A stretch of DNA of 20,081 bases from contig JBAWVO010000094.1 in the NCBI GenBank assembly GCA_037147235.1, positions 1 to 20,081 of the forward strand, in the 5' to 3' direction. The stretch comes from JANXQG01 sp037147235 (lineage in GTDB: Bacteria > Planctomycetota > Planctomycetia > Pirellulales > Thermoguttaceae). The translations under genes and the position numbers were made by a program. Positions within the stretch are counted from its first letter, which is position 1. Each line of letters begins with the position of its first letter. Of the stretch, positions 8,272 through 15,552 are shown piece after piece. A model generated the notes under the pieces. The model had not been told where the DNA came from, did no database searches, and worked only from the letters and a program-made list of their open reading frames with translations.

Positions 8272-8277
8272 AGGAGA
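8272..8277 (+). promoter_or_regulatory. Shine-Dalgarno AGGAGA deciding the start at 8286
   Basis: AGGAGA lies 8 bases before the ATG at 8286, which begins a good signal peptide. The in-frame GTG at 8253 has no such site and would add 11 polar residues. Confidence 0.65.
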
Positions 8278-8285
8278 CGAAAGAA

Positions 8286-10022
8286 ATGAAAGTTGCGTTG
8301 GTACAATTGACTTTGGTCGTATCATCGTTGATCGGTTCCGGGACGGATGCCGCCGCGTCCGACTCGAAAAAGTCCCTGGCCGGCAATTCTGTGCCGCTCA
8401 GGGGACCTGGCTTCTGCATTGCGAGCGACGGCGGCATCTGGGCCTGCCGCGGCGACTTCGGCTTGGAACGATTTGACGGCGAGGCGTGGCGCGATACAAA
8501 CACCTTCAAACGCGGTGGCCAACTCGCTCTCGACACGGACGTAAAATTCCGCTTGACGCCCTATTCGCTCGTTCCCGCACAGAACGGCTGGGTCTTGACC
8601 TACGTCGGCCACCGGGTAAGCGACTTGCACATTGAAAGCGGCATGCTCCTGAACCATTTGTTCTATCCCATATTCATGATGATGAATGGGCAAATCGGTG
8701 GCGGCTCGCCGAACTTTGAATTATGGATGGCCAGTTCAAGAGAGCGGTTCCTGGAGGCCTTTTCGCAGCCGCCGGCCAACCGTGCCTGGTTTACGCAACA
8801 AGCCCAAATTGCCCGCAAAGACAAGTCGGGGCGAGTCACGATCGGGGCAAAAGCCCTTATTCGCCCTGGAGTTGTGGTGGACAAAAAGAAGAACATCTGG
8901 GTTACTGCTGGTTTTACGGGGGCCGTCTTCACCAAGAAAGCCGGCATCTCGCTGCAAGTTCCACCCGATGACACAAAACCAGCCCGCAGCCCCGAGCCGA
9001 AAGCCGAAATCGATTTCTGCCATCTTGACGGGCCTGGACCGCGGTGCCCCATGAGCGTTTCTCTTGCTGGCGACGGCGAATACGTCCTCCTTTGCCTCGA
9101 AGACGGCAATACCTATTTTGCAAGCCTGACGCCCAAGGGAGAAGTCGATTTTCAGAAAGGGCCGAAGCTGTCGGCGTATAATTCCGAGCACTTCGAGCAG
9201 TGGCCGCTGCGCGATGCGCAGGGCGGATTGTGGCTTACTATTGATTGTGGACTGCACACCACGGCGGTACTCGGCACGTACCCGCCACCGTCAGCGGCTA
9301 TCGTTCGCCGCATGAGCGGACCTGGCAAGGGGGAGGACTTCAAGGGCATGGGCATTCCGCGCATCGTTGATGCGTCGGGCTGCGTGTGGCTTGTTCCCCT
9401 CGGGGATTGCAAGAAAGACATGCCAAGCTTCTGGGCTCCCAGCGGAAAAACATTTCCTGTAAAGATTCCCCGACGCGCAAACACCGAGTTCTTTGTGGCC
9501 GGCGAAAAAGGCCATGTCTTCATCGAGACGGCCGATGGCCTTCAAGAGTACGTGGCTAATGACCCCGACGCGCCGACGGAATATGTCCCGGCGACGCTCT
9601 ATCACCTTGAGGGCCTAGACGGAGAAAATGTATTGGACATACAGTACAGCAGTCTGGGTTATCTGGCGGTTGTTGGGCGGAAGAAGGACTGCTTTGGCGA
9701 TGGCGGCTGCGCAATGCATCTGTATCCCATCGGTCCGACCCAATCCGTTCGCAAGGTGGCGCCGCGCGCCGTCGCAGTCGATTCGAGTGAGTCGAAACCC
9801 GCAGCAACGACGGCCAAGAAAAAGGCACCGCCTGTCGCGGCCCGACCCGTCGATGTACGCACTTGGCAGGACGCCACCGGGCAGTTCTCGCTGAAGGCAT
9901 CCTTTCTCCGCTTCGGTGCGGGTGTCGTCACGCTTCGCAAGGAAGATGGCTCGACGCTCAAGGTGCCGATGGAAAAACTCAGCGACGAGGACCAGGAATA
10001 TATCCGCAAGCGCGGACGATAG
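8286..10022 (+). CDS. Secreted beta-propeller protein with C-terminal SHD1-like domain
   Basis: 578 residues. Signal peptide MKVALVQLTLVVSSLIGSG, cleaved near DAAA. Residues about 30-495 contain spaced motifs like those of two-component-regulator-type propellers: GGIWACRGDFGLERFDG, VVVDKKKNIWVTAGFTGAVF and AQGGLWLTIDCGLHT, suggesting an incomplete or diverged propeller. A linker rich in A, K and P (about 500-520) leads to an SHD1-like domain (about 522-578): VRTWQDATGQFSLKASFL, then GSTLKVPMEKLSDEDQEYI. SHD1 (SLA1 homology domain 1) is a small beta-rich domain greatly expanded in planctomycete secreted proteins; its role there is not established. No sensor kinase is attached, so the propeller probably acts as a binding surface. 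The next gene begins 47 bases downstream. Confidence 0.85.
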   Translation: MKVALVQLTLVVSSLIGSGTDAAASDSKKSLAGNSVPLRGPGFCIASDGGIWACRGDFGLERFDGEAWRDTNTFKRGGQLALDTDVKFRLTPYSLVPAQNGWVLTYVGHRVSDLHIESGMLLNHLFYPIFMMMNGQIGGGSPNFELWMASSRERFLEAFSQPPANRAWFTQQAQIARKDKSGRVTIGAKALIRPGVVVDKKKNIWVTAGFTGAVFTKKAGISLQVPPDDTKPARSPEPKAEIDFCHLDGPGPRCPMSVSLAGDGEYVLLCLEDGNTYFASLTPKGEVDFQKGPKLSAYNSEHFEQWPLRDAQGGLWLTIDCGLHTTAVLGTYPPPSAAIVRRMSGPGKGEDFKGMGIPRIVDASGCVWLVPLGDCKKDMPSFWAPSGKTFPVKIPRRANTEFFVAGEKGHVFIETADGLQEYVANDPDAPTEYVPATLYHLEGLDGENVLDIQYSSLGYLAVVGRKKDCFGDGGCAMHLYPIGPTQSVRKVAPRAVAVDSSESKPAATTAKKKAPPVAARPVDVRTWQDATGQFSLKASFLRFGAGVVTLRKEDGSTLKVPMEKLSDEDQEYIRKRGR

Positions 10023-10069
10023 GGCCACGGGAAGACTTTCATTACGCACCACTGTCTGAGGATCGAATC

Positions 10070-11230
10070 ATGAAAGGGATTAGCCTCCTACTGACTTTCA
10101 TTCTCGTTGGCGTTTGCCATGGGGCCGATCAACACCCGGCCAAAGCCCCGCCAACAAATGGACCAACGGTTCAGGGAAAAACCCTTGCTGGGTGGGTGGT
10201 CCAGGCAAAGGGCGACACCCCAGCATTGCGGATTGTGGCTGCCAAGGCCCTTGGAGAAATAGGGCCGTCCGCCGTCCCTGTTCTTACGGATCTACTCAAA
10301 GACAAAGATGATACGGTTCGAGCGGCCGCTGCTTGGGCACTGGGAGAGATCGGTCCCGAGGCCACATCGGCAGTCCCCGCACTCGCGGAATCGCTCAAGG
10401 ACAACGACGTTGCCTGGGCTGCGATCGAAGCTTTAGGGAAAATCGGTCTCGGGGCGAAGTCTGCCGTGCCTGCCCTCGCGGAATTACTTCAGGACAAACA
10501 CTTTCGCCTGATCACTGCGGAAGCTCTGGGAAACATCGGTCCTGGGGCGAATGCCGCTGTTCCCGCCCTGGCAAAAGCACTTAAAGACGAAAGCAGGGAC
10601 TTTCGGCTGATCGCCGTTGCGGCCCTGGGAAACATCGGTCCTGCGGCGAAGGCTGCCGTCTCGGACCTCGTGGAATCGCTCGAAGACGCGGATGTCCGGT
10701 GCGAAGCTGCCAAAGCCCTGGGAAAACTCGGTCCTGCAGCAAATGCGGCGGTTCCGGCCCTCGCCGAATTAATCCAGAATGAGGATGGCATGCGTCGCTA
10801 CGCTGTGGAAGCCCTGGGAAAAATCGGCCCCGGAGCGAAGACCGCCGTCCCTGCCCTCGTGGAACTGCTCGACGATAAGGATAGGGAGGCCCGCAAGCGA
10901 GCTGCGTTGGCCTTGGGGAAGATCGGCCCCGAGGCAAAGGCGGCCATTCCGTCCCTCATCGAATTGCTCCGCGAGAAGGATCTGGACGAAGGGCCGTTTG
11001 GAAACGACGCCGCGGATGCCCTGGGGAAGATCGGTGCGGCCGCTATCCCATTTCTGACGAGTCTACTCGGTGACAACGATAAGAAGGTTCGGCAGCTTGC
11101 CGTTTCGGCCCTGGCAAAGACCGGGAAAGCAGCTATCCCTGCCCTCACCCCGTTGCTCAATGACAAGGATGACACGATTCGCAAGACCGCGGCCGAAGCG
11201 ATGGGGAAGATCAAGAGTAAGAGAAGGTAA
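10070..11230 (+). CDS. Secreted HEAT-repeat (PBS-lyase-like) protein
   Basis: 386 residues from the ATG at 10070; GAGGAT at 10058-10063 is 6 bases away. The frame is open upstream into the previous gene, but no start there has a signal peptide. Signal peptide MKGISLLLTFILVGVCHGA is followed by a P/T-rich spacer. The rest is a regular array of about 34-38-residue HEAT repeats: eleven ALGxIG-type motifs (such as AKALGEIG, VEALGKIG and AEALGNIG), each followed by a xAVPAL helix. Such solenoids bind proteins or, in the phycobilisome lyases that name the family, help bilin attachment; no bilin context exists here. The signal peptide and spacer closely resemble those of the 11331 gene, although the mature proteins are unrelated. 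A scaffold role is inferred. Confidence 0.9.
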   Translation: MKGISLLLTFILVGVCHGADQHPAKAPPTNGPTVQGKTLAGWVVQAKGDTPALRIVAAKALGEIGPSAVPVLTDLLKDKDDTVRAAAAWALGEIGPEATSAVPALAESLKDNDVAWAAIEALGKIGLGAKSAVPALAELLQDKHFRLITAEALGNIGPGANAAVPALAKALKDESRDFRLIAVAALGNIGPAAKAAVSDLVESLEDADVRCEAAKALGKLGPAANAAVPALAELIQNEDGMRRYAVEALGKIGPGAKTAVPALVELLDDKDREARKRAALALGKIGPEAKAAIPSLIELLREKDLDEGPFGNDAADALGKIGAAAIPFLTSLLGDNDKKVRQLAVSALAKTGKAAIPALTPLLNDKDDTIRKTAAEAMGKIKSKRR

Positions 11231-11330
11231 AGAACGCAAGAACCGGTTGCCGGATGGGTGGTTGGGTCGGGGGCCAGCGGTGCCGCGATTGACCACCAAT
11301 TACAAGGAGCGTGTTCTGGAGAGAATAAAC
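11231..11330 (+). promoter_or_regulatory. 100-bp intergenic leader; Shine-Dalgarno GGAGAG at 11318-11323
   Basis: GGAGAG lies 7 bases before the ATG at 11331 and decides that start; an open frame runs upstream into the HEAT gene. No convincing terminator or promoter is seen in these 100 bases. Confidence 0.5.
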
Positions 11331-14300
11331 ATGCGAACATTCAGTTTGTTGCCGGCTTTCGTGCTTATCGGCGTTTGTCTTGGGGCCGAACAAGAACCGG
11401 CCAAGACTCCGCCAACCATGGAAACAACAGGTCCAGCCCACGCCGGTATTTGCGTGGCGGTGCTGGGCTCGCAAACGGCGGGCATCGAGAAGCTCGTGCC
11501 GCTGGTCGAGTTACGTCTCGGAAACAACAAAGAGATCGCGCTCTTGGAACGGGAAAAGATCAAGGAAATCTTCCGCGAGCAGGAACTCGGTGCCTTGCTC
11601 ACTGCCGAAGGGACCGCCAAACGTATCACCCTGGGAAAACTCCTCAAGGCTGATCTGCTGGTGATATTGCAGGGCGAGGAGAAGCCGCAGCCCCATGCTC
11701 GGGTCACGATCTGCGAAACGAAACAAGGTTTGCGGCTGTGCAACCGGCCCGTCGAGTTCTCCAAGAATATCGAGGCGGATGCCGATGCCGTGCTGCGTCT
11801 GGCCGAAAAGGCTGTCGAGAAACAGCAAAAACCGATCGTTGACATCGTGGCCGTTCCACCTTTCGTCAACAACACGCTGGCTTACGAGGGCGACCATCTG
11901 AAGGCCGCCTGCGCAAAGCTGATCGAAGAGATGCTCTTCGGTCGGCCGGGTGTGTTGGTTGTTGAGTTGGCCGAAGCGAAGGCAATCGCCCAGGAGTTGG
12001 CAATCGGCGGCGGGACCGTCGAGCGGCGGTTGCCGTTGTACCTGATGGGCGAGTATCGCCTGGAAGGGACCAACGAAAAGCGGAAGGTCCAGTTCAAGCT
12101 GGAACTGCTGCGGGGTGCGACCCGGGTGGACGCGTGTGCGCACGAGGCCACCAGCGTGGAGGCCTTTCCGAAAGAGGTCCAGGAGGCAGCCCGCAACATG
12201 CTCTCAAAGGCCCTGGGCCAAGCGGTCCAGCCACCCGACCTAGAGACGGAAGCCAAACAGTTGGCCCAACGTGCGAAGCTCTCCGCGCGCCTCGGAATTT
12301 GGGACGAGGCGCTCACGCTGACCGAATCGTCCTTGCTCTTGAAGCCCGATCAAATCGACTTGCACGGCGACGCAATCCACTACATGGACGCGTTGCTGTC
12401 GCAGATTGCGGGAAAAGAAAACAACACGAGCCCCTGGTATCAGGCGCCCCGAGACGGTGCCATGGACCGCATGGTCGCCGCTCTACTGCCCGCAAATCTC
12501 TTCCATGCCGAAATATACCTTAGTCACGTGAATCATGGCGGGTTCCAGTATCTGCCGATGCCGGGTATTTGTTGTGATCGAACGCAACTAAGGACGCAAA
12601 ATGCAGCCACGCAGAAAGAATTCGAGCGAGAGAAGGTTCGCTTCGAGCCCGTGATGGCGATGTGCCGGCACGTGCTGGAAGCCCAGGCCGCGGCCCGAGA
12701 TCCGCATCCGACAATCCACTTGTTCTCCTTCACCCATTTGCCCATCAACGGATTCAAGGGGGCAACCGATTGGCGTGGGGAATTGTACGAACGACTTTCG
12801 CCTCAGATCCGGGCCGACAGCCTGACATTGCTCGAGAAATTCAGCTATTTCAAGGGGGACGGGTTTAGCAGCTACCAAGACATACTGGGGGCGATCCCCA
12901 CCGAGGACGGCGCCAATGGGATCCATTTCCTGCGGAAACTTGCCGCTGTGCCCTTTCTCCGTCGCGCAGTGGATACCTCGATTCGCTCTTGCATTTCGGG
13001 GGAATGTCTTCGAATTCTCATGGAACGAACAGACAAGGCGATGCTCTGCACCAAGCTCATATCATCCGGCATTGGGCGGGTTCCGGTACGTGTTGAGAAA
13101 CAGGAAACGGCCGACATATCCTTCCATATCATCAAGGGGACGCCCGCGCTCGATCACTGCTTGCCGACACTTGCGGGAATCGACCTTTTCATGGGTGGCG
13201 ATGCGCTCTATCTCGTGACGAAGAAGGGGGAATTCCTTCGCTTGCCGGAGCCTTTGCAGCCACCCGAGCATCTGGGTGACCCAAAGCATGGAAACATCTG
13301 CTTCGACGGTCGCTTCATCTGGGTGGGCCAACACGACCCCGATCGATCCTTAGCGGTCATCGAGCCGACTTCCCAACGAATCTGGCGATTCACGGCCGGC
13401 GACGAACTGCCGCCGATGAACGCGTGTTGCCTCGCCCCCCTAGCGCCCGGCAAAGTCTGCGTGGCCGGATACTTCGGCCGTACCTGGTGCGCGATCGCGA
13501 CATTCGACCGGGAAAAAGGCAAATCGCTCAACGTCTTCTTCGAGGCGAAGGAGGTTTTTGACTCGCGCCATATCTACGGTCCCACCAATCCCAATTTTCA
13601 CGTCGCCATGAATGTGGGAGCCTTGACCACCATCACGGCGACCAGCCGGGACGGCAAACCGCCCGAACAAAGAGTTTACCTAGTCGACGATATCAGTCGC
13701 GGCCTGTTAATCGACCCACGGAAGTGTGTGGTTGAAAGAGTTGTTCCTGGAGCGCGCCGGCGGAACCTCTACAGTGTCTCGGATGGATCGCTCTACTGGT
13801 CCATGGAAGGCAAGCCGGGCCCCATGCGCCGCTTCGGTTTCCCGGACTTCAAACTGGAAACTGTTCATGCCGACGGGCGGTTCGGCCCCTCGGTCTTCTA
13901 TAACGGACGCATTTATATGTGGAATGGATCTTTGTCCGTGGCCCAGGGCTTCAAGGAAGAGTTCAAAGAGCTAAAAGGAACGCTACCGGTTACGGGCGAT
14001 TTTGGGGAAATCATTCATCCCTGCGTGAGCCAGCACTACGGCCTTGTTCTCTTTGCCGGGGGCAAGTGCGTTCAGATCGGCCTTGAAAAGCCCGAGATCG
14101 CCTCCTTGCCGGCCAATCCGCAGATCGAACTGAAACTAAGTCCGGCGGACGCGATTGCGGAGATCGAGTCCCGCGGCGGTCGGGTATTGCTCGACGAAAA
14201 CGCTCCCGGTAGGCCGGTAATTGCCGTGCAATTCTCCGGTTATAGCGTCAACGACGCCGTAGTTGCCCATCTCCACGCGTTCCCGGAGCTTCGCTCGCTA

Positions 14301-15398
14301 AGGATCAATACGTTCACGATCACCGATGCCGGCTTGGCTCGCCTCAAGGGCCTTGCGAAGCTTCAATCACTCAGCCTCGACTTGTGCGACATCACCGACG
14401 CCGGCCTAGGCAATCTCCAAGAACTCCCTCAACTCACGACACTGGAACTGCTCCACACCAATAGGATTACGGCCCGCGGAATCGCCCATCTCGCGCGGTT
14501 GAAGAATCTCCGCTCGCTGACCTTGGCGATTCGCGACCTCAACAATACGGCCGTGGCGAGACTCGGGGCCTTGACCAATATCGAGACCTTGCAACTGTGG
14601 TGGACGTCAATCAACGACGCCGGATTGGCAAGCCTCAAGAACTTGCCTCGCTTGCGATCGCTGGAGATTGGAGACAGCCCCATCACCGGTGCCGGATTAG
14701 CGCACTTGAAGGATCTGGCTTCGCTCGAATCCGTGAACCTGACGTTCTGCAATATCGGTGACGCTGACCTCGCGCACCTGAAACAATTGCCCAAACTGCG
14801 CATGCTCGACCTTACGTGGACCAATATCACCGACGCCGGGATGGAACATATCGCAGGGTGCGTACAACTCGAATCGCTGAGCCTGAACGACACCCAAGTC
14901 AGCGACCTAGGATTGAAGCACTTGGCGGCACTCCATCGACTTCGATCGTTAGAGCTGCAAGGTACGCAAGTCACGGACGCGGGAGTCGCATTCCTCTGCG
15001 AATTGAGCCAACTGCACACCTTGAACGTGGGGCTCACGGCAATTACCGACGCCGGCCTTGAAGGCCTGACCAGAATACCAGGCATCCAGTCGCTCAACTT
15101 GTACGGAACGCGCATTACTGATGCCGGTCTGGAACCCCTACAACGGCTGACTCGCCTCGAATCGCTGAACCTGGGGCACACCCGAGTCACCGACGCGGGA
15201 GTTGCATTCCTGGTGCCACTTTCGCAACTCAACACGCTAAAGCTAGAGAAGTGTAGGAAAGTGACCGACTCCAGCCTTGTGCCTATTAGCCGGCTGCTCA
15301 AGCTCCAATCCCTGGACATCAGGAACACCGCGCTTGGGGATCAACCGCAAGGCATCATGAATGCAATGCCGCAAGTCGACGTGCGTTACCGATACTGA
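11331..15398 (+). CDS. Giant secreted CsgG2-TPR-propeller-LRR protein with about 14 LRRs (paralogue 2)
   Basis: 1,355 residues. Signal peptide MRTFSLLPAFVLIGVCLGA; CsgG-like half 1 (about 40-130; IALLEREKIKEIFREQEL, then LGKLLKADLLVILQGEEKP); Cys pair in CETKQGLRLC; CsgG-like half 2 (about 168-245; DIVAVPPFVNNTL, AEAKAIAQEL, RRLPLYLMGEYR); TPR-like helices (about 307-345); long helical region; beta-propeller (about 605-922; RFIWVGQHD, PGKVCVAGYFG, VSQHYGLVLF); an LRR entry segment (AIAEIESRGGRVLLDE); and then about 14 LRRs of about 24 residues with ITDAGL-type turns to the C-terminus. The LRRs resemble the cysteine-containing/GALA-like class common in planctomycetes and are probably a ligand-binding arc. 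The protein shares every module except the length of the LRR arc with the 3918 product. Confidence 0.9.
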   Translation: MRTFSLLPAFVLIGVCLGAEQEPAKTPPTMETTGPAHAGICVAVLGSQTAGIEKLVPLVELRLGNNKEIALLEREKIKEIFREQELGALLTAEGTAKRITLGKLLKADLLVILQGEEKPQPHARVTICETKQGLRLCNRPVEFSKNIEADADAVLRLAEKAVEKQQKPIVDIVAVPPFVNNTLAYEGDHLKAACAKLIEEMLFGRPGVLVVELAEAKAIAQELAIGGGTVERRLPLYLMGEYRLEGTNEKRKVQFKLELLRGATRVDACAHEATSVEAFPKEVQEAARNMLSKALGQAVQPPDLETEAKQLAQRAKLSARLGIWDEALTLTESSLLLKPDQIDLHGDAIHYMDALLSQIAGKENNTSPWYQAPRDGAMDRMVAALLPANLFHAEIYLSHVNHGGFQYLPMPGICCDRTQLRTQNAATQKEFEREKVRFEPVMAMCRHVLEAQAAARDPHPTIHLFSFTHLPINGFKGATDWRGELYERLSPQIRADSLTLLEKFSYFKGDGFSSYQDILGAIPTEDGANGIHFLRKLAAVPFLRRAVDTSIRSCISGECLRILMERTDKAMLCTKLISSGIGRVPVRVEKQETADISFHIIKGTPALDHCLPTLAGIDLFMGGDALYLVTKKGEFLRLPEPLQPPEHLGDPKHGNICFDGRFIWVGQHDPDRSLAVIEPTSQRIWRFTAGDELPPMNACCLAPLAPGKVCVAGYFGRTWCAIATFDREKGKSLNVFFEAKEVFDSRHIYGPTNPNFHVAMNVGALTTITATSRDGKPPEQRVYLVDDISRGLLIDPRKCVVERVVPGARRRNLYSVSDGSLYWSMEGKPGPMRRFGFPDFKLETVHADGRFGPSVFYNGRIYMWNGSLSVAQGFKEEFKELKGTLPVTGDFGEIIHPCVSQHYGLVLFAGGKCVQIGLEKPEIASLPANPQIELKLSPADAIAEIESRGGRVLLDENAPGRPVIAVQFSGYSVNDAVVAHLHAFPELRSLRINTFTITDAGLARLKGLAKLQSLSLDLCDITDAGLGNLQELPQLTTLELLHTNRITARGIAHLARLKNLRSLTLAIRDLNNTAVARLGALTNIETLQLWWTSINDAGLASLKNLPRLRSLEIGDSPITGAGLAHLKDLASLESVNLTFCNIGDADLAHLKQLPKLRMLDLTWTNITDAGMEHIAGCVQLESLSLNDTQVSDLGLKHLAALHRLRSLELQGTQVTDAGVAFLCELSQLHTLNVGLTAITDAGLEGLTRIPGIQSLNLYGTRITDAGLEPLQRLTRLESLNLGHTRVTDAGVAFLVPLSQLNTLKLEKCRKVTDSSLVPISRLLKLQSLDIRNTALGDQPQGIMNAMPQVDVRYRY
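14233..15395 (+). repeat. Leucine-rich-repeat array, about 14 units (coding)
   Basis: Period is about 72 bases. Turn motifs in order include TITDAGLARL, DITDAGLGNL, RITARGIAHL, SINDAGLASL, PITGAGLAHL, NIGDADLAHL, NITDAGMEHI, QVSDLGLKHL, QVTDAGVAFL, AITDAGLEGL, RITDAGLEPL, RVTDAGVAFL and KVTDSSLVPI. Units are diverged at the DNA level, so this is an old protein repeat, not a recent tandem expansion. Confidence 0.9.
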
Positions 15399-15552
15399 GA
15401 GCGTAACAGCGGACGGCCAGCGACCGTGCTTGGCTGGAAACGTGGAAACGGTGGAAACGGGGTCGGGTTTCATTTCGGTTGTAGGAGCGTCGAGTTGCTT
15501 GCGCCCTGATGCAAGGCTGTTGCGATTGTACTTGAATGGAGCTATTTCTCTC
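15399..15552 (+). promoter_or_regulatory. 154-bp intergenic region with three direct TGGAAACG repeats
   Basis: TGGAAACG occurs at 15435-15442, 15443-15450 and 15452-15459, giving three copies at 8- and 9-base spacing. A weak ribosome binding site GGAG (15538-15541) is 11 bases before the ATG at 15553. I see no convincing -35/-10 pair. The repeats could be an operator or slippage; nothing in the sequence decides. Confidence 0.4.

Larger units (their letters stand above)
7905..8285. other. Gene-free 381-bp region holding a duplicated fragment and a MITE
   Basis: Bases 7905-7969 have no recognisable content. Bases 7970-8227 are copy B of the 136-bp repeat, interrupted by a 119-bp MITE. Bases 8228-8285 are the leader of the next gene, with a ribosome binding site at 8272-8277. 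No convincing promoter or terminator is visible, although the MITE would form a strong hairpin if transcribed. Confidence 0.85.

Noticed and set aside
10250..11220. Apparent DNA repeats of about 100-115 bp suggesting a CRISPR or satellite
   Set aside because: They are in-frame coding HEAT repeats with diverged third positions.
14429..15328. A 299-codon open frame on the minus strand
   Set aside because: It is the antisense of the LRR array; its periodic PASVT pattern mirrors the repeats, and it has no start context.
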